Source: UTCHB3 sp964531325 (GTDB lineage: Bacteria > Bacteroidota > Ignavibacteria > Ignavibacteriales > Ignavibacteriaceae). Taken from it: a DNA stretch of 64,000 nucleotides. The stretch is taken from NCBI GenBank assembly GCA_964531325.1, contig CAZHCW010000003.1:62001-126000 (forward strand). The letters are read 5' to 3'. The notes under the pieces were generated by a model. It was not told the origin of the DNA. It did no database searches and was given only the letters and a program-made list of their open reading frames with translations. Positions 49,274 through 59,100 of the stretch are shown piece by piece. Position numbers and translations under genes: made by a program. The first letter of the stretch is position 1. Every line of letters starts with the position of its first letter.

Positions 49274-51058
49274 ATGACCACAAACAAAAAGTTGTTGGCT
49301 TGGGTTGAAGAGATGGCAGATCTCTGCAAACCGGATAGTGTTTATTGGTGTGATGGAAGTGAAGAAGAATATGACCGTTTGGCGGCTGAACTCGTGGAGA
49401 ATGGCACTTTCAAACGGCTGAACGATGATTTAAGACCCAACAGCTATATCTGTATGTCAGACCCAAGCGATGTTGCAAGGGTGGAAGACAGAACCTTTAT
49501 TTGTTCTGAAAAGAAAGAAGACGCAGGACCAACCAACAACTGGATGGCGCCTGCTGAAATGAAAACTAAATTGCACGGACTTTTTGATGGTTCAATGAAA
49601 GGGAGAACAATGTTCGTTATCCCGTTCAGTATGGGACCTCTCGGTTCAAACATCGCTCACATCGGCGTTGAACTTACCGACTCTGCCTATGTTGTATGTA
49701 ACATGAGAATCATGACAAGAATGGGACAAAAAGTTCTCGATCAACTCGGTAACGATGAATTTGTTCCATGTCTTCATTCAGTTGGAAAACCACTTGCCCC
49801 CGGTGAAAAAGATGTTCCCTGGCCATGCAGCCCAACAAAATATATCTGTCATTTCCCCGAAGAAAGATCAATCTGGTCGTTTGGTAGCGGGTATGGCGGA
49901 AATGCTTTGCTTGGTAAAAAATGTTTTGCACTCAGGATTGCATCGGTAATGGCACGCGATGAAGGTTGGCTCGCTGAGCATATGTTGATTGTGGGAATAA
50001 CGAATCCCAAAGGTGAAAAGAAATATGTGGCAGCCGCATTCCCAAGTGCATGCGGAAAAACAAACCTTGCAATGTTAACCCCATCAATTCCGGGATGGAA
50101 AGTGGAAACAGTTGGCGACGATATTGCATGGATGAAATTTGGAGCTGATGGCAGGCTTTATGCCGTGAATCCAGAGTATGGATTTTTTGGTGTTGCACCC
50201 GGAACATCAGAAAAAACCAATGCAAACGCTCTTGCTTCGGCTACCAAAAACTCAATTTTTACAAATGTGGCGTTAACTCCCGAAGGCGATATCTGGTGGG
50301 AAGGAATGACGGATGAAAAACCGGCACACCTTACCGATTGGAAAAATCGTCCCTGGACTCCTGAATCAGGTGAACCTTCCTCACATCCAAATTCCAGATT
50401 TACTGCTCCGGCAGGGCAGTGTCCTGTAATCGATCCCAAATGGGAAGATCCAGCAGGAGTGCCAATATCAGCAATTCTTTTTGGTGGAAGGAGAGCAAAA
50501 GTTGTTCCGCTTGTTGCTGAAGCGTTTGATTGGAATCATGGCACTTTCCTCGGCTCAACTGTTTCTTCAGAAACCACTGCTGCTGCAGTTGGTGCCGTTG
50601 GGCAAATCAGAAGAGATCCGTTTGCGATGCTTCCATTCTGTGGTTACAATATGGGTGATTACTTTAAACACTGGATCAAAACAGGTGAAAAAGCTGATCA
50701 ATCAAAGTTACCAAAGATATTTTATGTCAACTGGTTCAGAAAAGATGAAAATGGAAAGTTTATTTGGCCCGGATATGGTGATAACATCCGTGTTCTTGAG
50801 TGGATATTTAATCGTCTTGATGGAGCTGATATAGCTGTTGAAACTCCTAAAGGATTTTTACCTAAACCGGGTACAATAAATACCGATGGTTTGGATATCT
50901 CACCTGAAAGAATGAATAAACTTTTTGAAGTTGATATGGAAGAGGGACTTGTGGAAATGCAGAGTATCCGTGAATATTATAATTCTTTTGAGGGACATGT
51001 CCCACAGGAATTGTATGATGTCCTTGAAAAAGTGGAATCGATGTATAAAAAGTCGTAA
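49274..51058 (+). CDS. pckG: Phosphoenolpyruvate carboxykinase (GTP)
   Basis: This 594-aa enzyme interconverts oxaloacetate and PEP with GTP, the entry to gluconeogenesis. It belongs to the GTP-type family: the P-loop is FPSACGKTNLAML with the hyper-reactive cysteine, the kinase-2 motif VGDDIAWMKF follows, and GGRRAKVVPLV binds substrate. Length is as expected. It has its own promoter (49126) and a strong terminator (51080), so it is a single-gene unit. Confidence 0.97.
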   Translation: MTTNKKLLAWVEEMADLCKPDSVYWCDGSEEEYDRLAAELVENGTFKRLNDDLRPNSYICMSDPSDVARVEDRTFICSEKKEDAGPTNNWMAPAEMKTKLHGLFDGSMKGRTMFVIPFSMGPLGSNIAHIGVELTDSAYVVCNMRIMTRMGQKVLDQLGNDEFVPCLHSVGKPLAPGEKDVPWPCSPTKYICHFPEERSIWSFGSGYGGNALLGKKCFALRIASVMARDEGWLAEHMLIVGITNPKGEKKYVAAAFPSACGKTNLAMLTPSIPGWKVETVGDDIAWMKFGADGRLYAVNPEYGFFGVAPGTSEKTNANALASATKNSIFTNVALTPEGDIWWEGMTDEKPAHLTDWKNRPWTPESGEPSSHPNSRFTAPAGQCPVIDPKWEDPAGVPISAILFGGRRAKVVPLVAEAFDWNHGTFLGSTVSSETTAAAVGAVGQIRRDPFAMLPFCGYNMGDYFKHWIKTGEKADQSKLPKIFYVNWFRKDENGKFIWPGYGDNIRVLEWIFNRLDGADIAVETPKGFLPKPGTINTDGLDISPERMNKLFEVDMEEGLVEMQSIREYYNSFEGHVPQELYDVLEKVESMYKKS

Positions 51059-51079
51059 TCACTTTTCTTTGAATATTTT

Positions 51080-51120
51080 AAGCTGCCAAAGGTATTTACT
51101 TTTGGCAGCTTTTTTTTTAA
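51080..51120 (+). terminator. Rho-independent terminator of pckG
   Basis: AAGCTGCCAAA (51080-51090) pairs with TTTGGCAGCTT (51101-51111) across a 10-nt loop and runs into nine T residues. Directly after it, 51120-51155, lie short words TGCAGTAATCC and TGCAATAATGAAGTAAT, similar to those at 10911-10935. Confidence 0.93.
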
Positions 51121-51232
51121 TGCAGTAATCCAAAAATGCAATAATGAAGTAATATTTAAATTTTGCAGTTAAATCAAAATATTTGTTTAAGTTTAATGCG
51201 ACAAATAAGAATCTTTATTTTGAGGTTTTAAC

Positions 51233-52192
51233 ATGAGAGTAATAACTGCTTTTTTGCTTTTGGTTCTCTTCTTATCCTCACAACCAAATATCATCGCACA
51301 AGAGATCGGAGAGATCATTTTTTCGAAACAAATGATCGATCCCGGCAGCCCGGCAAATTTGGAAACAAAGTTTGAAGCCGGAGACCACATTTACGCTTTC
51401 GCCTCCTTTCCCAAAACGATAACCGACCTTTTAAAATCCAAAACCGTAAAAAAAGCTGAAGTTGAAATTTTTCTTTATGAACTTAAACCCCCGCTTTACG
51501 ATTACCAGCAGCCAAGTGAGATGCAACTTGAGTTTAGCACGATGTGGGTTTCGGGTTCTCTCCTTGAGCACAACCGTCTGCCGGTGGATATTGTACCAAT
51601 CCCTGATAAAACTACCGCCTATGGTGGCAAGGAGATTGAATATAAAAAGTTTGGTGCCTACTATTACGGTCCGGTTCTGTTTAGCAAAGCACTCGCCACC
51701 CTGTCACCCGGAGAACACAAAATAATTGTGAAAGTGAACATCCATTATGCAGTAGCCGCCGCAGGATCATTTACTATTTCCGGGAATGATTTTAGTGTTT
51801 ATGAAGGCATGGCTGAAAATCTGAATGAAAGTGCCGGCGAGATCGCCACTCAATCAGTAGAATTTCCAAAAGCCGCTCTTAACAACAAGACGCTCGAAGC
51901 TGAGATGATTAAAGTGTTGAAGGCTTCCAACACTTACAAAGAAAGAATCAAAGGTGAAGTATTAAAACTTGTAATTATTGATCCTGATTGGATTATCCGT
52001 CGCAATGAACTCACAGGTGTAATACTTGATCGTTACATCAGAGCAACTGCCGCAGTTAAAAATTCGGATGGAACCTGCACAGTATGGCAGTTGATAACCT
52101 TTGAACAGGATTATGTTTCAAATGTTTTTCGACAAACCAGGTTTAGTGGGGTGGGAGATCCATATAAAATTCCCTGCGAAAATGTGAAGTAA
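51233..52192 (+). CDS. Exported protein of unknown function
   Basis: I do not recognise this 319-aa protein. It has a signal peptide (MRVITAFLLLVLFLSSQPNI, then IAQ) and a mostly beta-rich N-terminal part (about 25-195), with an aromatic/proline segment ELKPPLYDYQQPSEM. A C-terminal alpha/beta part (about 210-319) contains VLKLVIIDPDWIIRRNELTG. That C-terminal shape, ending with WQLITFEQDYVSNVFRQTRF, resembles small secreted domains of unknown function. It lacks a T9SS tail and a lipobox and is probably periplasmic. It converges with the hybrid kinase gene, 21 bp away. Confidence 0.7.
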   Translation: MRVITAFLLLVLFLSSQPNIIAQEIGEIIFSKQMIDPGSPANLETKFEAGDHIYAFASFPKTITDLLKSKTVKKAEVEIFLYELKPPLYDYQQPSEMQLEFSTMWVSGSLLEHNRLPVDIVPIPDKTTAYGGKEIEYKKFGAYYYGPVLFSKALATLSPGEHKIIVKVNIHYAVAAAGSFTISGNDFSVYEGMAENLNESAGEIATQSVEFPKAALNNKTLEAEMIKVLKASNTYKERIKGEVLKLVIIDPDWIIRRNELTGVILDRYIRATAAVKNSDGTCTVWQLITFEQDYVSNVFRQTRFSGVGDPYKIPCENVK

Positions 52193-52213
52193 ACTCAATT
52201 TCCTCCGACGGGA

Positions 52214-54541
52214 TTAATTCTTTTTATCGAGCCATTTGCTGATAACATGCATTATTTGTGTGTATGTAAACGGTTTTGCGATATAATCATCACATCCTGA
52301 ATGTAGAAAGTATTCTCTGTCACCCGGTAATACATAGGCAGTGAAAGCAATTACGGGTATTGTTTGATATTCCGGAACTTTTCTGATTTCGTATAAAGTA
52401 GCAAGCCCATCCATTCCGGGTCCCAGATTGATATCGAGCAGGATCATATCATATCGGGTTTTAAGAATTTTTTCCAAGGCACCTAACCCGTCGGGTGCCG
52501 AATCCAGATCGCATGTTGAAGCCAGCATTCTTTGAGTCAGGTCAAACACAATAGACTCATCTTCGACGAGTAGAATTTTGTGTTTTTCGATCGGTTGAGA
52601 AACAACAACATCACCGGCTGTTGTCGTGGAACTGTGTCCACCAAAAATTGTTTCATCGGTATTGAGAGGGAAATAGAGTTTAAAAACGCTGCCGTTACCT
52701 TGTTCACTTTCAAGAGTGATTCTACCTCCCATTTTCTCAGTAAATTTTTTAACAATTGAAAGCCCCAATCCCGGTCCTTCAAAGGAACGGCCGTAGCCTT
52801 CACTTACTTGTCTGAAATCCTCGAAAACAGTATCAATTTTTTCAAGAGGAATTCCGATACCGGTATCCTTAACCGAAATTTCCACTTCATACTGCGGTAT
52901 ATTCTCTATTGAAGGGAGAAGGATTTCCTTCAATTCAACCGTAATTTGACCTTCATTTGTATATTTGATTGCATTCTCAAGAAGATTGTCGATGATTTGG
53001 ACAAAAAGACTTTTATCGAGAGAGACGATCATTTTATTATCGGGGAAAACATAGTGCAATTGGAGATTTTTTGATTCGGCAACTTTTTCAAAAATTCCAC
53101 ACTGAAATTCAACGATCTCTTTAATATCGACAAGATCAAAGTTTATTGGAAGTTTTCCCCCTTCCAGTCTCGATATTTCAAGAATGGATTTTAATGTCTC
53201 AAATAATCTTCTGCCTGAGTTTTCCATGTTTGAGAGCATTTGCAGATGTTCAGGGTCAGTGAGGTCGTCTCTTAAGATTTCAGTGTAACCGAGTATACTA
53301 ATGAGTGGAGTTCTGAACTCATGGCTCATATTATTAAGGAAAGAAGTTTTAATTCTATTGGCTTCTTCGGCTTTTTCCTTCTCCATGGTAAGGTCGTGGA
53401 TCATTTTTTTTAAATCAGTGATTTCTTCCTTAACAGCTACAAAATGTCTGATTTCCCCACTCTGATTTTGCACCGGAGAAATTATAATCCTTTCCCAATA
53501 GAGCGAGCCATCTTTCTTTTTGTTGATGAGTTCACCCCGCCATATTTCTCCGGTTTTTATAGTATTCCACAATTTTTCATAAAACTCTTTTGGTTGGTGC
53601 CCTGAATTTAAAAATCTGGGGTTTTTACCTATCACTTCAAGGATTGAATACCCTGAAGTTTCAGCAAAGCGTGGATTTGCATACTCGATATTTCCATCCA
53701 TGTCAGTAATGAGAACACTTACGGGGCTTTGTTCAATTGCTTTACCAAGAAGCTTTATCCGGTCCAATGCCAGTTTTTTTTCTGTAACATCATTAATTAT
53801 CGAATGTAGCCTTAGTTTACCCCCCTGATAGATTCTTGATCTAAAAATCTCGACATCTCTGATAATCCCGTTTTTGAGCCGGTGTTTATACTCGAACAAG
53901 ATTTGTTCCGCGTTTTCTGCCCTGTTTATATCCTCGCGAATAGCTTCTCCTCTGGTGTTAATATCAAAAACTTTCAGGCTTAACATCTCTTGCTTTGTAT
54001 AACCGTAATAATTTAAAGCTGCTTTGTTGGCATCAACAATATAGGCAGATTCGGGATCAACAATCAGCATCACAGTGAGGTTGTTTTCAAAGAGCTCCCG
54101 GAAATTGGATTCACTGACCTCAAGTGCCTCACGATACTTTATCTCCTCTGTGACATCAGAAATCATTACATGTCGTGCTTTTCTTCCTTTAAGGTCTATC
54201 TCGTGTGAAACTATTGAGACGAGAATAATCTCTCCGTTCTTTTTGATATGACGCCAGATCCCGGCTTTGTTATACTTGTGCCATGTTGTTTTAACATCCT
54301 TGTAGAGTGCCTGTACATCCTCCTTTGGGCGGATATCAGCGATAGTCATAGAAAGGAATTCTTCTCTTGAGTAACCATAATCGTTTATCGCAGCATTGTT
54401 AACTTCAAGAAACCGCAGGGTTTCAAGATCGTATATCCACATCGGTTGTGGGTTATCCTGAAACAACCTGAGATAATTTTCATCGTTTAGTCCCAAATTT
54501 GGCACTTTTGGACTGTTTTGAGGGTTGCTGTCATTTTTCAT
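52214..54541 (-). CDS. Hybrid histidine kinase PAS-PAS-PAS-HisKA-HATPase-REC
   Basis: This 775-aa cytoplasmic kinase has no membrane segment. It has three PAS/PAC units at about 20-135, 142-255 and 265-375, a short coiled coil, and a HisKA domain with the phospho-acceptor H407 in NNMSHEFRTP. The HATPase has the N box DNLLENAIKYT (about 518-528), DTGIGIP and GPGLGLSIV. A C-terminal receiver carries the phospho-acceptor D703 in MILLDINLGPGMDG. Signals must be internal (redox, light or ligand through PAS) or come from partner proteins. The receiver is close to those at 10227-10601 and 60086-62455. Confidence 0.92.
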   Translation of the reverse strand: MKNDSNPQNSPKVPNLGLNDENYLRLFQDNPQPMWIYDLETLRFLEVNNAAINDYGYSREEFLSMTIADIRPKEDVQALYKDVKTTWHKYNKAGIWRHIKKNGEIILVSIVSHEIDLKGRKARHVMISDVTEEIKYREALEVSESNFRELFENNLTVMLIVDPESAYIVDANKAALNYYGYTKQEMLSLKVFDINTRGEAIREDINRAENAEQILFEYKHRLKNGIIRDVEIFRSRIYQGGKLRLHSIINDVTEKKLALDRIKLLGKAIEQSPVSVLITDMDGNIEYANPRFAETSGYSILEVIGKNPRFLNSGHQPKEFYEKLWNTIKTGEIWRGELINKKKDGSLYWERIIISPVQNQSGEIRHFVAVKEEITDLKKMIHDLTMEKEKAEEANRIKTSFLNNMSHEFRTPLISILGYTEILRDDLTDPEHLQMLSNMENSGRRLFETLKSILEISRLEGGKLPINFDLVDIKEIVEFQCGIFEKVAESKNLQLHYVFPDNKMIVSLDKSLFVQIIDNLLENAIKYTNEGQITVELKEILLPSIENIPQYEVEISVKDTGIGIPLEKIDTVFEDFRQVSEGYGRSFEGPGLGLSIVKKFTEKMGGRITLESEQGNGSVFKLYFPLNTDETIFGGHSSTTTAGDVVVSQPIEKHKILLVEDESIVFDLTQRMLASTCDLDSAPDGLGALEKILKTRYDMILLDINLGPGMDGLATLYEIRKVPEYQTIPVIAFTAYVLPGDREYFLHSGCDDYIAKPFTYTQIMHVISKWLDKKN

Positions 54542-54680
54542 ACAGAGACTCTTTAGTAATTATAAAGTTTAACAAGTTAAATTAGCATAATTTCTTCACA
54601 AATCAGTTAAGTGTTATCACATTTCACAAGTGCAATCATCTTTAATAAGAGATGATAATACCGGAAAATTATTAAAACTA

Positions 54681-55154
54681 TTAATTTAAAATCCAGACCG
54701 CTCCATTAAGTGCAGAAGCAAATGTCACCCATAAAACATATGGGGTCTGAAGTAAAGCGGCTTTTTTATTTATCGGGTAAAAAGTGGTTATCATCCAAAC
54801 AACTGACGCCCAAATTAAAAGGATCTCAAAAAATGCTACACCAACAAGTCGGAATTCAAAAAACAGGAAACTCCATACAAAGTTTAACGCCAGTTGAATG
54901 GCAAAAACTTTCACTGCCTTATCCCGTAGTTCATTTTTTTCAGTTTCGAGGCTGAGGAATAATCCGACTCCCATCAGGATATAAAGAAGTGTCCACACAG
55001 GACCAAATATCCAGTTGGGAGGGCTAAAAACGGGTTTCTCCAAAAATTGGTACCATTCTTTGATATTTGGGGAGGTGACAAGTCCGGCAATGCTTCCCAC
55101 AAGTAGTGGAACAGCAAGACAGACAAGAAGTTTAAGGAATTTATTGAGTTTCAT
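54681..55154 (-). CDS. TspO/MBR family membrane protein
   Basis: This 157-aa protein has five membrane helices and the aromatic-rich TspO pattern: SPNIKEWYQFLEKPVFSPPN, then WIFGPVWTLLYILMGVGL, and LNFVWSFLFFEFRLVG. TspO proteins bind tetrapyrroles and take part in porphyrin and stress responses. The gene is read leftward upstream of the hybrid kinase gene (139 bp away) and divergent from the thioredoxin-like gene, sharing the AT-rich gap 55155-55316. Confidence 0.93.
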   Translation of the reverse strand: MKLNKFLKLLVCLAVPLLVGSIAGLVTSPNIKEWYQFLEKPVFSPPNWIFGPVWTLLYILMGVGLFLSLETEKNELRDKAVKVFAIQLALNFVWSFLFFEFRLVGVAFFEILLIWASVVWMITTFYPINKKAALLQTPYVLWVTFASALNGAVWILN

Positions 55155-55316
55155 TTTACTTTTTTAAATATTTGCTAATATAAGACAATATTTTTTAAAT
55201 CCAAGTCAAAACATGATTTGATTAAAACTACCTGATATTTTAGCTGTTTAAATGTGACTCAAAATTAAATATCTTGTACTTTCAAAAAAAAATATTATTA
55301 AAATTTGGAGTAAAAA

Positions 55317-56042
55317 TTGAAATTCATCTTAAAATTGTCCCTCACCTTCTTTTTAATCACATTCTCAGTCTTTAGCCAGTCGCTGAAATGGTACACTCCG
55401 GCGGAAGGTTTCCCCACTGCAGAGACTTCAAGTAAGATGGTCTTGCTTGATGCTTACACCGAATGGTGTGGATGGTGTAAAGTAATGGATACTGCCACTT
55501 ATGGTAAAATAGCAGTAATTGAAGAACTTAACAAAGAGTTTGTTTGCATCAAATATAACCCTGAGACCGATGGAAATATCAGTATCGCCGGCACTTTATA
55601 CACTCCCGAAGAGTTTGGAAAAGTTTTTAAAGTTTCAGGCTACCCTGCCACAGCCTTTTTTACATCAAAAGGTGAGTTTATTCAAACTATTACAGGCTAC
55701 ATCGAAGAAGCAGAGTTCCTTACCAAAATGATTCCATTTATCAAAAGCGGTGATGCATCAAAGATTAACTATTCATCTCAAAAATATCTCTCTGTGCTTG
55801 ATGAGGCCGCCAAATCAGGAATGAATGCTTCACTTATCATTGCCTACTCAATTATCTATTTTGAAGTTGAGGGAGACCTCCCAAAAGCTCTGGCAAAAGT
55901 GAATGAGATTGGTAAAGATGACCCTCTTGCATGGCTTGCGGAAGAGTTAAAAAACTTCTATTCCAACCCTGAAGAGAACAGACCAACAGAAGCGGCGGGC
56001 CAAAAAATCAACGAAATTATGGAAACTTATCTAAAAAATTAA
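55317..56042 (+). CDS. Exported thioredoxin-like protein (CGWC)
   Basis: This 241-aa protein starts with a TTG at 55317, 6 nt after GGAG. It has a signal peptide (to about residue 21, SVFSQ) and a thioredoxin fold with the redox motif TEWCGWCKVMD (C51, C54) and the cis-proline segment SGYPATAFF. The C-terminal 90 residues are helical and unassigned. It should act on periplasmic thiols. It lies 147 bp upstream of the copper ATPase/sensor fusion on the same strand; thiol control of copper sites is a tempting link but only inferred. Confidence 0.85.
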   Translation: MKFILKLSLTFFLITFSVFSQSLKWYTPAEGFPTAETSSKMVLLDAYTEWCGWCKVMDTATYGKIAVIEELNKEFVCIKYNPETDGNISIAGTLYTPEEFGKVFKVSGYPATAFFTSKGEFIQTITGYIEEAEFLTKMIPFIKSGDASKINYSSQKYLSVLDEAAKSGMNASLIIAYSIIYFEVEGDLPKALAKVNEIGKDDPLAWLAEELKNFYSNPEENRPTEAAGQKINEIMETYLKN

Positions 56043-56189
56043 TTTTTTTTGATTTTTTCTCTCAAAAATGAATCTTTCGCAATATTTATTATAAATATTT
56101 TTTAGTATTTTTCGGCTTATATAGTATTGATCTATTTAATCTATATTATTTGCTGTAGATAATCCTTATTCAGGATTCCAGGATTCAGA

Positions 56190-59100
56190 TTGAGAGCAGC
56201 CATGAATAATAATCTTAGAAGTATCCTTTTGCCTTTAACAGGCATAACATGTACCAACTGTATTACCGGAATTGAGATGGCAGTTGGCAAACTTCCCGGT
56301 GTTTTTGAAGTAAAACTGGATTTCGCCGGCGAACGGCTCAAAGTTGTTTATGATTCTGATACATTAGATTATAAAGATTTAATCTCCTTTATTGGAAAGA
56401 TTGGCTTTGGTGTTCCCACCGGGAAGTTGGAGTTGTTATTAACTGGTTTAAGCGATAATTCTAACGCCCTGTTTCTTGAAAAAACCCTTTTAAAATTAGA
56501 TGGAGTATTAAACGCCGGTGTAAATCTCGGTTCTGAAGTACTCCATGTTGAATATATTCCGGGCCTCGCCAATGTTGCCGGAATTTCCGCTGTTATTACA
56601 AAAGCCGGTTTTCAGATAATAGAAGCTGCAGGAAGAGAAGAGCCTGACGATGTCGAGTTAAATGCCCGCACGTCCGACCTCAACAATCAAAAACTTCTGC
56701 TGCTTTTTGGACTTTTCCTTACTCTACCTCTCATAACCTTCAGTATGCTCCGTGATTTTAAGATTGTTGGGTTTCAAAACGATCAATATATCATGATGAT
56801 TATTGCCGCCCTCGTTCAATTTATTGTTGGATGGAAGTTTTATGTGGGGGCATATCATTCTCTCCGTTATGGAGTGGCAAATATGGATGTGCTGATAATG
56901 ATGGGGTCATCTGTTGCATTTTTTTCGAGTTGTTTTGTCACTTTTGGTGTTATCAACAGTCCAAATGTTTACTTTGAAACAAGTGCTGCCATCATTACTT
57001 TGATAAGGCTTGGTAAATTTCTCGAAACCCGAATGAAATCGAAGGCGTCATATGCTCTGAAAGAATTGATTGGACTGCGTCCCAAAACTGCCTCTGTTAT
57101 CAGGGGCGGGGTTGAATCGGTCATAAATATTGATGAAGTTGTGACGGGTGATCTGATAATCGTCAGACCGGGAGAAAAGGTGCCGGTTGATGGGATTATT
57201 TGTGAGGGCAAATCGTCGTTTGAAGAGTCAATTCTTACAGGGGAATCGATGCCGGTTGACAAAGGAATTGGGAATGATGTATATGGGGCAACCATAAATT
57301 GTGAAGGTACGGTTAAAATTGAAGCTTCAAAAGTAGGGAAGAATTCAACACTAACACAGATAATCGAACAGGTTCGCGAGGCACAAAGCACCAGAGCTCC
57401 AATCCAAAAATTAACTGATGAAGTGGGGAGATATTTTGTACCAATAGTTCTCGGACTTGCACTTTTCACCTTCCTGGGGTGGATATATGTTGCCGAAGTT
57501 GATTGGATGGGGGCAATGATCAACGCAATAGCGGTGATGGTAATAGCATGCCCCTGTGCAATTGGGCTTGCAACACCAACTGCCATATTGGTTGGAGCTT
57601 CAAAAGGAGCTGAGAATGGTATTTTGTATAAAAACAGTGAAGTGCTCGAAAAAGCAGGTCACATCAACATCGTTGTCCTCGATAAAACCGGAACAATAAC
57701 AAAAGGGGAGCCGGAACTTAAAGATTTAGTCCCTTTAAATGGATTTACCCGGGACGAGTTGTTGCTTCTGGCATCCACTGCTGAAAATGGATCCGAACAC
57801 CCCATTGGAAAAAGTATTCTTAAAGCAGGCAAACAGAAGTTTAAGTCCATTCCTTTCGCTGTGAAATTTCAGGCATTTGGAGGTTATGGTATATCTGCAA
57901 CAACCGAAGAATATGATGTCATCATTGGAAACAATAAAATGATGGCAAACTCCGGGGTTGATATTGAAGAAATAGAATCTGAAATCAGCCGCCTTCAGGA
58001 TGAGGGCAAGACGGTAGTGACGGTTGCGATTGCTCAAAAATCAGAACCTGAATCATTTAGACCGGTTGGTATCATTGCAGTAGCAGATTGCATTAAACCG
58101 GGAGCTATCGAAGCGATTGATGAACTTCATCGTTTGGGGCTCGATATTATTATGATGACGGGGGATAATGACCGAACCGCCAGAGCTATTGCAAAAGAAG
58201 TTGGGATCGATCGTGTAATTTCAGAAGTTCCACCGGGTGGTAAAGCAGATGCCATCAGAAAGATGCAGGCGTTGGAATCCCTCGGCAACTACAAAAGCCC
58301 TGTGGTTGCGATGGTTGGCGATGGAATAAATGATGCACCGGCTCTTGCCAGGGCAGATGTTGGAATTTCGATTGGAACAGGCTCGGATATTGCAATTGCT
58401 GCCGGGGGGATAACTTTGGTAAGTGGTGAACTATCGGGCGTTGCCAAGGCTGTTTCACTTTCCCGAGGGACTTCGGAAACAATAGTTCAAAATTTGATAT
58501 GGGCTTTGTTTTATAATATTGCGCTTATCCCTGTTGCAGGTTTTGGTTTATTAAGCCCCATGTTTGCTGCGGGTGCTATGGCGTTCAGTTCAATTTTTGT
58601 GGTCACCAATAGCCTCCGTCTCAGGGGATATAAAATAAAAACATTTGTAGCTCCAAAATCGATTCCAAGGCAAACTTTTGAGTTGATTCCCAGACTGGCA
58701 TTCCCGACACTCTGCCTTGCTGTATTAATTACTCTCCCAATGCTGGCGATGTCAGAAAGTGAAATGGAGATAAAAAACACCCTTGCAACCACAATGACAC
58801 CACTATTAATGATGGTGATGGCAATTTCAAACGGGTTGATCGCAATATCTTATGCATCAATTCCCGTTTTTCTTGTAATATTTATCAGAAAGAGAAAAGA
58901 CCTCCCATTCAGTTGGATACTTGTTCTTTTTGGTCTTTTTATCCTCGCTTGTGGTGCTACACATGTGGTTCATATAATAGGGCTTTGGTGGTCGGTTGAC
59001 TGGTGGCAGGCAGCAATTGATGCTTCATGTGCCATAATTTCTATTGGAACTGCGATTGTTGTTTGGCCAATGCTTCCAAAATTGCTTGCAATCCCCAGTC

